Source of the DNA: Hymenopellis radicata
Taxonomy: Eukaryota; Basidiomycota; Agaricomycetes; Agaricales; Physalacriaceae
Reading direction: 5' to 3'
Assembly: GCA_015501595.1 (NCBI GenBank)
Contig: JADNRX010000004.1
Location: 554,720 to 618,719 of the forward strand
Length of the DNA stretch: 64,000 nucleotides
Positions 36,563 to 51,658 of this stretch are shown here, in pieces; the stretch's first letter is position 1; the number at the start of each line of letters is the position of its first letter. A program made the position numbers and the translations under genes. Below the pieces are notes generated by a model. That model was not told the DNA's origin and searched no databases. It worked only from the letters and a program-made list of their open reading frames with translations.

Positions 36563-38639
36563 ATGTCGTCCAGCATCGAGCTCATTAATCCAAAGGCAGA
36601 GAGCGTCCGGCGGGCGGCTGCGCTGCAGGTACGTCGTCCACGATGTGTGCGGTGCCCAACATAATCGCAATCCACAGGTTAATACCAACGGCGCCATGGG
36701 TCTCGCAAATGTGGTCAAGGGCAACCTTGGTGCGTCGCCTGCCCGCCTTTTCCGTGTACAGAACTCAATGTATACGTACAGGACCCAGAGGGACCCTCAA
36801 AATGCTCGTCGATGGCGCTGGGCAGATCAAAATGACCAAGGACGGCAAGGTCCTTTTATCTGAAATGCAGATCCAAAATCCGACTGCGGCCATGATCGCA
36901 AGGACTGCTGTTGCGCAGGATGACCAGGTCGGCGACGGGACGACGTCGGTGGTGTTGCTGGTCGGAGAGCTGCTGAAACAAGCAGATCGGTACATCTCTG
37001 AAGGCGTGCATCCGACTGTCATTGGCGAGGGCTTTGACTTGGCTAAAAAAGAGGCTCTCAAGGTCTGCTTACTTTCCTACTTATGCTCTTTACATCTAAA
37101 TCTTTCCCCTAGTTTTTAGACGAGTTCAAACAGGACTCCAAGCTGGATCGCGCAACCTTGATCAACGTCGCCAACACCTCTCTTTCAACCAAATTGAACA
37201 GCTCTCTTGCCAAGCAGCTTGCTGCAGATGTCGTGGATGCCGTCACAACAATAAGACCGCCACCGCCTTCCCAAGGTTGTTCAGATTCAACTAGTGTAAT
37301 GCCCGTTCTGACATTTCGCCCAGACGCCAAAGACCAATGGCGCGATCCCATAGATTTGCATATGGTGGAGATCATGAAGATGCAGCACCGTACTGCATCA
37401 GACACTCAGTTAATCCGTGGTCTCGTCCTTGATCACGGTGCCCGGCACCCAGATATGCCCAAACGCGTCGAAAACGCCTTCATTCTCACCTTGAACGTCA
37501 GCTTGGAGTACGAGAAGACGTAAGTCCCTGTTCATCCTCACCAATAAGCCTACAACCCCCACCATAGCGAGGTCAATTCTGGCTTTTCTACTCTTCAGCC
37601 GAGCAGCGGAAAAACTCGTTGAATCAGAAAGACGCTTCGTCGATGCCAAGGTCAAGAAGATCGTCGAACTCAAAAACGCTGTGTGTGATCAAGCCGTGGA
37701 CAGCAAGGAGAAGAAGCGCAACTTTGTCGTGATAAACCAAAAGGGTATCGATCCTCTCAGTCTCGATATTCTTGCAAAGAACGGCATCTTGGCATTGCGT
37801 CGTGCCAAGCGACGAAACATGGAGCGGTACCTGAAATGTTATTTTTACGAGTGACAGTTCTATTAACGCCTCACCATCTAGGTTACAATTGATCTGTGGC
37901 GGCATTGCACAAAACTCCGTGGACGACCTAGAACCCTCCGTGCTTGGCTGGGCTGGCTTGGTTTACGAGCACACATTGGGCGAAGAGAAGTTTACCTTCA
38001 TTGAGGAGGTCAAGAGCCCCAAATCTGTCACTCTCCTTATCAAGGGCCCGAACGCACACACCATCCAGCAAATCCAGGACGCGCTGCGAGACGGCTTGAG
38101 GGCGGTGAAAAACGCCATCGAGGACAACGCGTTAATACCTGGTGCAGGCGCGTTCGAGGTCGCGTGCTCGGCGCATTTGAGTGGACCGGTGAAGAAGTCT
38201 GCCAAAGGAAGGACGAAGATGGGTGTCCAGGCGTTTGCGGATGCGCTGTTGATCATCCCCAAGACCCTAGCCGCGAATGGTGGCTTTGACGTCCAGGATG
38301 TTGTCGTGGCGTTACAGGTAATTGGCTACGTTGTCGTGTTTGCCTTACCGGGTTACTGATACTCTTTGTTCTAGGAGGAGCAAGCTGAAGGCAACACTGT
38401 TGGTATTGACTTGGAGTCCGGAGAGCCCTTTGATCCTACGGTGGAAGGTATCTGGGACAACTATCGGGTTAAGAGGCAGATGCTCCACTCTTGGTAAGTT
38501 ACACCCTTACTCGCGTCGTTAATTTATTGTGCTCATTTTCTTGCGCAGCTCTGTCATCGCCGTCAATCTGCTTTCCACAGACGAAATTCTACGAGCTGGA
38601 AGGAGTTCTCTCAAGCCGGATGGTCCTGGACCACAATGA
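36563..38639 (+). CDS. CCT6: T-complex protein 1 subunit zeta (CCT6)
   Basis: The zeta subunit of the cytosolic TRiC/CCT chaperonin, which folds actin, tubulin and other proteins using ATP. It begins [41 protein letters not shown] and [20 protein letters not shown] form the ATP-binding region. [21 protein letters not shown] is the group-II apical opening, with [19 protein letters not shown] after it. [17 protein letters not shown] and [20 protein letters not shown] mark the C-terminal equatorial domain, and the protein ends [12 protein letters not shown]. About 560 residues; introns join in frame without break. The zeta signature is GFFYS after EVNS. Expression is expected to be constitutive. 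Confidence 0.96.
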
Positions 38640-38848
38640 TTACGATAATGTACAGTAGATTAGTAGAAGCTAAATAAAATATAGGGAAGAGTCCATGTGA
38701 GTATGACGCATGCTCGCTTCGTCCTGCTTCGAGCATGAGCGAGTCTATATTCAAGAAGGTATATTCATGCAATAAAAACAGCTGTAGTAGATACAAGATC
38801 ATGAAATGTTACGCAGTACAAGTATATCGAAAGCTATAGATTCAAGAT

Positions 38849-41528
<2,680 letters not shown>

Positions 41529-44500
41529 TCACTCAGAGTCTGACGACATAGAATCCCATCCAGCGTTTATAAAGTTAGGTGGGGCACCGGGATCTGTAAC
41601 ACTACGGAAAACCAGCTTGTCTCCAGATTTACGGGGACCACGGAAGGTTGGATAGCTTAATCGCAATCCTTTCCTGCTCACCACGGCTTCATCATCGGAT
41701 GAAAGGAGCGGCAAATCATCAACTGCTGGATTCACAGCAGGTCGACTCGGCGGGGACACCGGATCCTCCACAACAAACAGACTTTTCTCCGGCTCGTCCG
41801 TATCGTCTATGATGGAAGGCCTCGCCTTAGACAACGCGGACCAACGGCGCTTCGCAAAGTTGAACGGAGATGGATCGAATGTAACGGTGACAGGACGAGC
41901 GACCTCGATGGGTGGGATGGATCCATCCCGGATCTCGACGGGTGGGGGAGAGCATGCAGCAGGGGTAACAGGACCGTCTGATGAGCTAGACGAGTCGTCG
42001 TCACCAGACCGTTGCTTGGCCCAAGCACGCATCGCGAAGTTCAAAGGATTTGGGTTGCCCAATAACGGCATAGCGGGCTTTGGAATTCGTGATGGTGTGG
42101 GCGACGAATGCTCGGTACCGTGTCTGGCTTTCTTGGGCGTAGGACTGCCGTTGGATTCAAAATCCTCGTCAACCTCCCATGATCGCTTCTGGTGAGGTAT
42201 GGGTGCGCCTCGTTGTTGCTCCATCTTTAGCTTGACCTTCTCGCGTTCTACAGCTCGCTCTGCTCTACTTAAAATTGGAACAGGTGCAGGTCGGACCTTC
42301 TTCTGCTTTTTGTCGAACTGTCCGTTGTTGGTCCTGGGCTGGTCTTTGAAAGGTGCCGGAATTGGGAGGTCGTCCTCAGGCTCCTGCTTAACTACAGGTG
42401 CTGGTTCGGAGACAGGATGTATGCGTGGTCTACCCCTCGTGCGTCGGTCTGAACCTGCACTAATGGACGTGGCAGTATCATGTTTGAAAGACTTTCCATA
42501 CGTGAGCTTGCTGGGCGTATAGTGTGATGCGCGCGTCGGTGGTGAGGCTGAAGAATTCTTCGTATCCAGTTTTGGACGCTTAGAGGGTCGATCGTCTTCA
42601 GGCGCATGACGTTTGAGCGATTTACTGGGTGTCACGGATGCTGAGGCCGCAAGTTTTCGGTCCAAAGCAGTCAAAACCTTCTGCGATAATCGCCGAGATG
42701 GTGTTGATTCGCCTAAAGGCGTTATTTCACGAGGCGTGCCTTGTGACGTGCTGGCGCTCCCGGGAAGAGCGACACGTCGTGGCCAAGGGTGTTGATAGAT
42801 AGCAGAATGTCTCATGCACCTGAACGGAGATCAGTATCGAGGAACAACGGATTATGATGTAACTGCGTACCGAGGGCACTCTTGCTTTGTCTTCCTCTTA
42901 GTGGATAGATCCAAGCCCCATACCACCTCCGAGTCCACCGAAATAACCGGTAATATGTTTGAACACGTTGTGCAGAGGGGTAGAGGCTTGCCGTGCTCAT
43001 CCCTTGGAATCTCGGCAGGTTTGAGAGGCTCCTTGGCTTCTGACGAAGCAGTCGGGGCGACTGGACGCGTACGGAGCATCCGTGGTGGCTCGCTGTCTTC
43101 CTTTTTTACTTTGACTTCGTCTTTGAGCGCCTTGACGCGTGAGGGAGTAGGAGTGGACACGGAAGGAGACGCCGTCGCCTTGCCTTTACCCTTTCCGTTA
43201 CTTCCGCTGCTTGTGGCGGATACAAGCAGTGAGGAAACTGAACGCGTTAAGCGCTTCTTTGACGGTGTGGAAGCTGGAGAAGATGTAGGCGTTTCGACCG
43301 CTACAGGTGTAGGCGTAGGGATGGAAGGGCTAGCACTTTGGGTGTTCGAAGTCCGTGCCTGCTCTTCAGCCTGGCGTTTCTGGTGACGAGTGGATATGAT
43401 GGAACGGAAAGGGGACGCCTTCGGAGGAGATGGGGTCTTGGGTGGTGGCGGAGGAATTTCCTCTAACGAGGTTAGCGAACTTAAAGAGGACATGGACCGG
43501 CAATGCATCATCTTTGGAGAAGAAGCCAATGACGACAGGCTGGAGGCTGAATCGTGCACGCCGGCAGACGAAGAAGGGCGCGTTGGCAACTCGGGTTCAC
43601 TCTCAGCTGCGGTAGAAAGTTCAATTTCTGCCTCATCTGGAATATCCTTCGCGTCTGCCAGAGGCATGGTGTCGTCCTCTTCTTCTTCGCTGTCGTCTGA
43701 TTCCTCTCCCTTCTTCGAAACGGCATACACGCCTCTGCGTGTACGCCGCTCATCCAGGTTAATCTGTTCCTCAGGTTCGTCGCTACCTGGCGCTCCCACA
43801 TCTGACTCTGAATCGGAATCAGAAGCAGAGGCCTCCTCCTCCTGATTGGGCGCGTATCCACCTTGTCCTCTCTTTTCGCATGTCTCGCACAGACAATGTT
43901 TATTCCGGCGTCCAACTGAAGAGGGTCAGTAAGGACAACGCCACAACGCCACAAACGCACAGTAAGAGTCCCCATAATGCGCCGTTATCTCTTCGCCAAC
44001 AGCAATCGGTCTGAGCGTCCGAAAAGTGATGTACCGGCCTTCGCGAAAAAGCTCGCAATTGTTATCGCAGTCATGCTGCACAAGGAGGTGTCAGTAGGCA
44101 ACGACCCATGGTAAAGAGGGTCAACCCACATTCACAAATCGGGCCGGACCCAAGAACAAGTGATTCTTTTTCATCTGTTTAGAATGGATAACGCTAAAAT
44201 CGCGGCGAATGTCACAGTTACGACTGCCGGTCGTACGCTTGAGCTCCCTGTCCTCGTCGTCAGTGAGGTTGGCCATGGAGCCCTTGAGCTCGGTAATGAC
44301 AGCACCAGCGGGGAGCCTGCGAGTCGCGAGAATGCACAGTTCTGATTTGCCGGTACGATGGGAATATCGCGAGGTATGGGAGATTTCGATGACACCCGAT
44401 GGATGGTATAGTTCGAAGTAGCGTGAAGCATGGCTGTAGGCGAGACAATTAGTGGACAAGATGGGTATAGAATGGCAGGGTACACACGTGGAAAACGCGT

Positions 44501-45012
44501 TTATCTGTTTCTGGGTATACTGCTTGAGATAGTAGCGAATAGGAGGGAGACTTGCTATTGGTTAGTGTGCGTGTCATCTCCTAGGAAAGAAAAAAGACTG
44601 ACAGGAGGAGTTCGTTGACGGCCATACGAGTAGCGACGGGCACAGGGCCTCTGGTGACGACGAGCTGTCATGGACGCGTCTTGAGCGGGCAGGAAAGATA
44701 AAAAAGGACTGGACTAACGCGTCTGACGATGTGCAGCAGGTCCTCAGCATCCGTCTTTGGAAGGCGACGCGTGGGGTCCATTTTGTGTACGAGCAGGGGC
44801 ACGACGCCGGTGCCAAGCTTCTCGACGAGCAGGTGGCTGAGAAAGTCGTCGTCCTTGGATAAATCGCGCATGTTCATGATTTTCGTAGGCCGCCATTCGA
44901 GCACGCCTCTGGCAGGCTGCGGTGTCGACGATGGAGGCATCGAGAGGGTCGACGATGGCAGACGGCGCAGTGCGGAGGAGACGGAGGTGGGCGATGTGGA
45001 AACTGTGGCCAA
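41529..45012 (-). CDS. SET9: Histone H4 lysine-20 methyltransferase SET9 / SUV420
   Basis: A SUV420-type SET-domain methyltransferase for histone H4 Lys20, about 1030 residues. The N-terminal part reads MRDLSKDDDFLSHLLVEKLG. The SET domain contains HTSRYSHRTGKSELCILATR and LPAGAVITELKGSMANLT. ARFVN splices to HDCDNNCELFREGRYITF, and then GEEITAHYGDSYFG gives the cofactor-binding NHDC/GDSYF set. The post-SET Cys cluster is NKHCLCETCEKRGQGGY. The last two thirds are disordered: an acidic stretch (SDDSEEEEDD), many Ser/Pro and Lys-rich patches, and a Cys pair (LCTTC, then QECPRCMRHSAIYQHPWP) that may bind zinc. The two large C-terminal frames join by one intron within CPR-C. It probably acts in heterochromatin and the DNA-damage response, as in fission yeast Set9. 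Confidence 0.92.
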
Positions 45013-45531
45013 CCTCGGCTCCTGCTCTTTAATCCGTGTGACGAGTTATGTAATGGCCGGCTTTTTCAGACACGTCCCTTGTCCCCGGACCTTGACAACT
45101 TGTTCTCTTGTTCTCCTGCATCCACAACTTGTTGTTAATCTGGTTGTCCTTGTTCTATGCTTATTGTTGAAAATACAAGAAGAACGAATACAACAGCACT
45201 ACACAAAAAAAAGTTGAGCAAATTCGGCACGGGGCTCTTATGTGTCCGTTTACTTTGTTCCTTCCAGTGGCTAGAATGCATCCACAGGTCGGCACAGGTT
45301 CCACGTCGTTGATTTCGCTTCACCGTAAAGCAATGCAGCACTATGCCTTAATCGTCCCGGCTTGGAAACCCCCATCAGGACATCAACGCGACAAGATCGC
45401 TTCGTTTCACGCGTCATCACACGACAAACTTAGCAGGCAATCGAACCAACTATGGATTACCTGAAAACATGCATCTATCATAAAGTACATTAATCATGCG
45501 AACAAACAACGCCACAGCCCAGAAATGATCC
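45013..45531. other. Intergenic region, SET9 promoter and polyubiquitin 3' flank
   Basis: 519 bp between two minus-strand genes. An A/T-rich stretch with aaaaaaaagttgag (about 45206) lies near its centre. No gene-like ORF. Confidence 0.45.
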
Positions 45532-46713
<1,182 letters not shown>

Positions 46714-46714
46714 G

Positions 46715-46764
46715 CTAGAACACTGTCAGCACCGTGGTAGACGGCGAGCGAGCTCGAGACAAAC
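46715..46764 (-). other. UBI4: 5'-UTR intron of polyubiquitin
   Basis: Upstream of the ATG the minus strand contains gtttgt, then exactly 50 nt later ttctag and then c before ATG, with gctgac as a plausible branch site. Polyubiquitin genes often have a leader intron here. This is an inference without transcript data. Confidence 0.5.
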
Positions 46765-46851
46765 GTTGTAGCTGTTAAACGTCGAGATGGTGGGGGTGAA
46801 AGAGAGAGTTGGTGACTCGCTAAGAGTGGCGGATCGGCTTATCAACCGCAG

Positions 46852-46866
46852 TCACATGTGACGTAA
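46852..46866. promoter_or_regulatory. Composite E-box / CRE-like site in the polyubiquitin promoter
   Basis: The sequence tcacatgtgacgtaa is a perfect 10-bp palindrome (TCACATGTGA, an E-box-type core) overlapping TGACGTAA, a CREB/ATF or bZIP half-site-like element. It lies about 140-150 bp upstream of the polyubiquitin ATG, where stress-responsive bZIP or bHLH factors could bind. Confidence 0.5.
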
Positions 46867-47288
46867 TAACGATCGTTCGCATCACGCCGGTACGACAACG
46901 CGACTTCACCACCATTGCACTGTTGCAGTGCGGTCTAGGTGCAGTATACCCCAAGGTCTACCGCTTCTGCACATCGGTGAGAGAGCGGCAGCAGCAAGTA
47001 TTTCATTATCAATACGCGTAAACTATTGTGAATGCTCGTGAGATGATGGAAAATACGCCTCACGCTCAATCCGCAGCCAAAGCATCCCCAAACACCCTAC
47101 CCGTATTGACATTCGGTTTCCTGGAATAACATGGTATAGGCGTAGCTATTAAAGTGAGCCCTGCAATTGCAAAGCGAAGGAATGCATAATAATAATATAC
47201 AATAGAAGCGTCCGCATATATAATGTGCACGTCTACGAACACGTCAGTACACGATGACAATAAAACACGTAGAGGCTACATACCTAAA
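46867..47288. other. Upstream flank of polyubiquitin / BOS1 3' end
   Basis: About 420 bp between the polyubiquitin promoter and the BOS1 stop codon. It probably contains the BOS1 3' UTR. No gene is recognisable. Confidence 0.45.
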
Positions 47289-48098
47289 TCAACCCAGATA
47301 ATGCCAAATGAGATAAAAACAAAAGAACGTAAATATCGCGCCGGCGATGAAGATGTACATATCCTGTGTACTGCGGCGCTCAATCCATCCAATCACATTC
47401 CTGCTAAGCCCAAGGGTGTTGGCAGCGTCCAACAGTCGGCGCTGTGTCCCCTTGAGCATCGTCCGCTGATCCACAAGGTCATTTAGCACGAGAGTTCCCT
47501 GAGCCAAGAACTCGTCCAAGCGCGCTTCAGTATTATGTATAAACGAATGCTCATTGAGCGCGTGCTGTTCTCGTGAGGTGAAGTTGGGATTGCGGAAGGG
47601 CGATTCAGAGACTAGCTCGGGATTCAGTGTGGAAGGTGCAGGAGTGGTAGTAAACCGTCGTCGAGTGTCTGAAGGCGAGCCGTTGGGAATTAGCTCTGCG
47701 CGCGCCTCTTCCTCCTTCTGTGCTGTAGCATCAGCCTTTAACTTGTCAAACTGGATCCGCATCTCGGAATAGTCTGCCCGAAATTTCTGTACCCGGCTGT
47801 ATAGGGCATTGTGAGGCGTCATTTAGAATTTAATAGACAGCTTCTTACAGTTGTCCCTTTTCCTGCTTCGCTTTGATCATTTCCCGCTTGGCCATGGAAT
47901 CATAGTCGTCTATTGTTCTGTGCATTGCGGCCAGAGACGCCGATATCTGCCCTAACCGAAATGCTCGAGGCTGTCCAGAGACGCAAGGACTGCATACGCA
48001 CCCAATAGTGAAGGAGAATTATCGCCATTCCGAAGGCGTTCAAGGTCGGATTGTATTGAATTCGTTTGACGAACACCAGACGTGTACAGCGAGTTCAT
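47289..48098 (-). CDS. BOS1: ER-Golgi SNARE Bos1 / membrin
   Basis: A Qb-type SNARE of the membrin/Bos1 family, about 240 residues, which drives fusion of ER-derived vesicles with the Golgi. It begins MNSLYTSGVRQTNSIQSDLE, then SASLAAMHRTIDDYDSMAKR and EMIKAKQEKGQ. An intron then joins to LRVQKFRADYSEMRIQFDKL. The SNARE helix is FLAQGTLVLNDLVDQRTMLK, continuing GTQRRLLDAANTLGLSRNVI. The C-terminal anchor is MYIFIAGAIFTFFCFYLIWH. The start is set by the conserved MNSLY at 48098. Splice sites are canonical; the acceptor ctatacag restores the frame as LRVQK. Confidence 0.94.
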
Positions 48099-48715
48099 GG
48101 TCGAGGTGTAAACGTTGTCCTTCCATTTTGGGAAAGATCGTGCCTACTGTGCGAGCATCATGTCGTGGTAAGTTAAAGAGAGGGCTCAAAGAGAACCTTT
48201 ACGCAACAGAGGGCTAATCAAAACATGGGTGACTACAAGCAGGCAGGGCCCTCCTACCGTGTCCCAAACCCGTCATGTGCCCTCAAGAGTCCGTCAACTA
48301 CAACCCCACTGAACATCATTTCTAGGCGTTATATATACTCCCATGGGTCTGCAATGCTTTCGCTTCGACACCGAGCACCGCCGCGGCGTCGGATGAGGCA
48401 TCCTCTCCGTGGAGATAAGACGCGCCGCTCACCAGACCCCATGCAACACGTTCTCCGAATCTCCGTTCTCAGGCTGATGCATCTATGATATAGTCGGATG
48501 TAATTACAAACAACAGAATGTGCGAGATGGGTTGTGTGAATGCCAGTCAATGTACAAATGAAAAGGTGGCGTCGACGCATGATATGTATAATATATAGTA
48601 ATGAATGCCAATGCTGCTAATCGATGAAATAAAAATATGGTTCCTGTGTGTGTCGAGAGAATGCTATGTGCGTAAGGTTCGTGTTTTAGCCGAGCAGATG
48701 AGTGTTCCATCATCA
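48099..48715. other. Intergenic region, BOS1 promoter and FAM72 3' end
   Basis: 617 bp. A TATATA motif (gttatatatactccc, about 48328-48342) lies about 230 bp upstream of the BOS1 ATG on either strand. No gene is supported. Confidence 0.4.
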
Positions 48716-49911
48716 TCATCGGTTGTAGACCAGCTTTTTGGCCGCGGGGTTAGTCCTTTGGCGAGCTCTCGCGTCGTCCTGAACACCTGGTATCTCACCA
48801 TGTCTGGAAAGGTGGTGCCAATACAGGATATCTCCGGGTTTCAAGCGTTGCGGCGGAGGCGTTAGGGTGTGGTCAGCCGGCAGACCATACGGGTATGGGG
48901 GAGATTCCAGTGGCGGTGGGATAGAATCATCGGAATCCTCAGACCCCGTTGAGGATGGTCTGCTGAATGAATGGGAAAACGAGGGATGGCGAGTAGAATG
49001 GGAAAGAGGTTGAGGGGCATATGAGAAAGAAGAGGACTCGTGACTGGAAGGGTATTCTGAGAATAAGAAGGATTCATTAGCTGGTGACGTGGATGCATCG
49101 AGTGGCGAGGTGGGAAGGTAAGAATCTGGGTGAAAGGCCGAGGGAGATTCGTAACGAGAATGGCCACGGCGAGAATGAGAATCATACCCATCTAACGATT
49201 GAGAACTCTCGTCGAATGGAATTACGCCAGGTTCGTCGAGAACGTAGTGACGCTCGGTCCCGACAATTTCACTAGAATGAAATACAAAGCGGTGACCATT
49301 CGTGGCTCGGTTCGCTGTTGAGATGGAGGATGTACAGCGGGCGCACTGTCTCGGATGTTAATGACAGGAGCGAACAAAGGCGAGGTCTCACATACCGGAA
49401 TGACAATCATGTAACCAACTGTGGCGCCGCAGGCGTGACAGCAAAGGGTCTGCGTCAAACACTCGCACGTTCTCTGAGTAGACGCAGATGACGATGGGCG
49501 ACAAGCAGGGGGTCGGAGTGCGTCAGGATTGGTGGTGTACGCGGAGCAGTTGATGGGCAACGCGTCCGACGAGTAGAGCGCGACGTTCGGGCGTAATAGT
49601 AGAACGGCCTAGTAGAGATACGGGTCAGCGCAGAAAGACGGACACGGGCTGAACCGACCAACCTTCATGCCTCTGTTGGTGATAAAGGTACCGCAGGATC
49701 TACAATCGAGGATCCATACTTTGTGGGCTGCAGGGGGTTGGACGACAGGGTATGGATTTCCAGTAAATGTGTGATGGATGTTCTGCCAGGAGTGCATGGC
49801 AGGTGAATCGTGCAACGAGCGGGTCAAGAGAATATCGTGTGACGGGCGATGGTGGTAGGGGCGCAGGACATGGGCGGCGGAGATGGTCGAGGCGGACAGG
49901 GTGGCTGGCAT
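48716..49911 (-). CDS. FAM72-family protein
   Basis: A fungal homologue of the FAM72 family, small Cys-rich proteins of poorly known function (in mammals linked to cell cycle and uracil-DNA glycosylase control). HKVWILDCRSCGTFITNRGMK is the first zinc-knuckle-like pair. AVLLLRPNVALYSSDALPIN and CECLTQTLCCHACGATVGY match the next conserved blocks, then IPCARCTSS and NGHRFVFHSSEIVGTERHYV. The protein continues for about 150 residues in a Ser/Pro-rich tail without any Met, and ends KLVYNR. The final exon runs 48716 to about 49275 and is fully open. About 320 residues against about 150 in animals, so the C-terminal tail is an extension. It is divergent from RRP17. The start may be 49911 or a downstream Met. 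Confidence 0.85.
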
Positions 49912-50092
49912 TGGGCGGGTCCGCGGGTATACTAGGGCACAGCCAGCAGAAAGAGAGAGACGCGTAGAAGAGCAGGTCCAAGAGCAGTACAAATACAACA
50001 CTGATCGAATATGTACCGAGGAGGTGATCGACACCGGCACAGGAGGTGATCGGTCCCGGCACTTCTACGGCATCTGCCGCTTCGCTCTTGCC
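49912..50092. promoter_or_regulatory. Divergent promoter, FAM72 / RRP17
   Basis: 181 bp between the two start codons. It contains the direct repeat gaggtgatcg at 50021 and 50043, inside a pair of near-copies (gaggtgatcgacaccgg and gaggtgatcggtcccgg). No TATA box. Confidence 0.55.
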
Positions 50093-50935
50093 ATGTCAAA
50101 CCGACAGCTGCTCACCCAGTCCCATGCAGCCATTGCTGCAAAAAAGCGCGCAAAAAGAGATCAGATAAAGGAGATTACCTTTGACGATGAAGCCAGGCTG
50201 TGCGCACCCCATCGACCGCAGTTTTTCACGATTTTTAGACGATTTTCAGAGAATTTTTGACTGGCTTTCACAAGCGCAAGGTCGCCAAGGCAGATGCTGC
50301 CCGGAAACGAGCGACAGAGCGCGAGAAACAGATGCGGTTGGAAGCACGACGCGAGGTACGTCAGTTCATATGGTATCCGTCCTAGTCCGAGCTCATGTAC
50401 TCGGTAGCAACGTCGTCTGCTTAGGGAGCGTGCCGCAGAAAATGCTGCCCAGGTGGAGAGTGCCTACGGCGGCATAGTAGGCGAGTATTTTCATCCGTGG
50501 AACCATAGAATTCCAGCTTACTTACACTTACACTCAGATCCCATGCCGTCCATTGACAGCGACGATGATGAATGGAATGGTATATCCGCATCCTCCAAGG
50601 GGAAACATAAACAGCAAGAATACGAAGACGAGGAGGTTCTGGCCACCGTGGCCGTTGTAGAGGATTTTGACCCTGATACTCTCATACACGGCACTGCCCC
50701 ACTGCCCTCGGACAACGCGAACCCTGCTCCCGTAAAATCAGTTCCGAGGATATCAAAATCCGCACCGACATCCAAGCCTAAATCAAAGCCAAAAAAAGTG
50801 CGATACCAGACCAAAGATGCCCGTAAAGCCGATCGGTCAAAACAGCATGCCCGAAAGCTCGAGAAAGCAGAACTCGCTGGTGGCAAGGCTTCGCGCCGGA
50901 AGGGTTCCGCGAAGCGGGGCAAACCGAGGAAGTGA
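50093..50935 (+). CDS. RRP17: rRNA-processing protein Rrp17 / Nop25-like
   Basis: A nucleolar 60S-biogenesis factor of the Nop25/Rrp17 family, about 240 residues. In yeast Rrp17 is a 5'-3' exonuclease acting at 5.8S and 25S ends. It begins MSNRQLLTQSHAAIAAKKRAKRDQIKEITF. The next exon joins to EFLTGFHKRKVAKADAARKR, the hallmark motif, then EKQMRLEARRE and ERAAENAAQVESAYGG. The C-terminal exon has an acidic SDDDEW patch and a strongly basic tail (KSKPKKVRYQTKDARKADRS) ending AKRGKPRK, suitable for nucleolar targeting. The two small introns join in frame. It is divergent from FAM72. Confidence 0.9.
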
Positions 50936-51658
50936 GGTAGGCACTTTGTATTCCATTCGTTTCTGTAATATTGTAGCTATACACTTCTTTCTACTTGGAC
51001 ATTGCGAATCCGTGATCCATCATTCCTAAACGTACCTCCCGAGGATTTCGGATTGTCAGGCGTAGCACATCCTTACAGCAGGCCTACTCTGTGCCTCGTG
51101 TGCTCAAGTGTAGAAGGCAAGTCGACCAAGATTTAGTATCGTTCAAACGCACGTTCAACGGTTCATTCATGTGCCGTGCGTGTTACATGGCGTACGTGAG
51201 AGGTGCCCCGCGTCCTCCTTGTCAGGCTCGGTCTCACCCTCCTACATAGCACTTCAATTGTTGAACCAAGCCTCGACTTACTCAGGCGTCTCGGTGTTGT
51301 TAACGTTATGCCCGTTTAGTCCTCTGACACCGCGCCCGTCATATTTATATACCCCGCGCGTCCTTCTTGGAGGCCGCAGGCTCAGGTGAGTGGTATTCTT
51401 CTACATCAAGTTTTCAAGCTGTGCACCATATCACTGGGAAATGTTTTACGAGATCCTTAGGCTTATCGAATGAGATTCTACTGCTTATTGAGATGGGCGT
51501 GACGTCTTTCATCCCGCTCGTCGGAATGAGATCAACGAGACGTGGTCTCATGAACTGCAGCGCTCTCATCGGGGCCTAGTCCCAACTCGTACTGATTCTC
51601 GCTCGGTGCCGATGCCTGTTTTATACTCTCAAGCTAGTAAATTCCTCAACACGTATCA
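50936..51658. other. Intergenic region upstream of the GNAT gene
   Basis: About 720 bp between two plus-strand genes. The sequence at 51342-51350 (tatttatata) followed by ccccgcgcg is a good TATA candidate about 310 bp before the GNAT ATG; if used, the leader is long or contains an intron. No other gene is seen. Confidence 0.45.

Noticed and set aside
50500..50540. Intron inside RRP17 before DPMPSIDSDDDEW
   Set aside because: Splice phases do not match, whereas the sequence reads through in frame without an intron.
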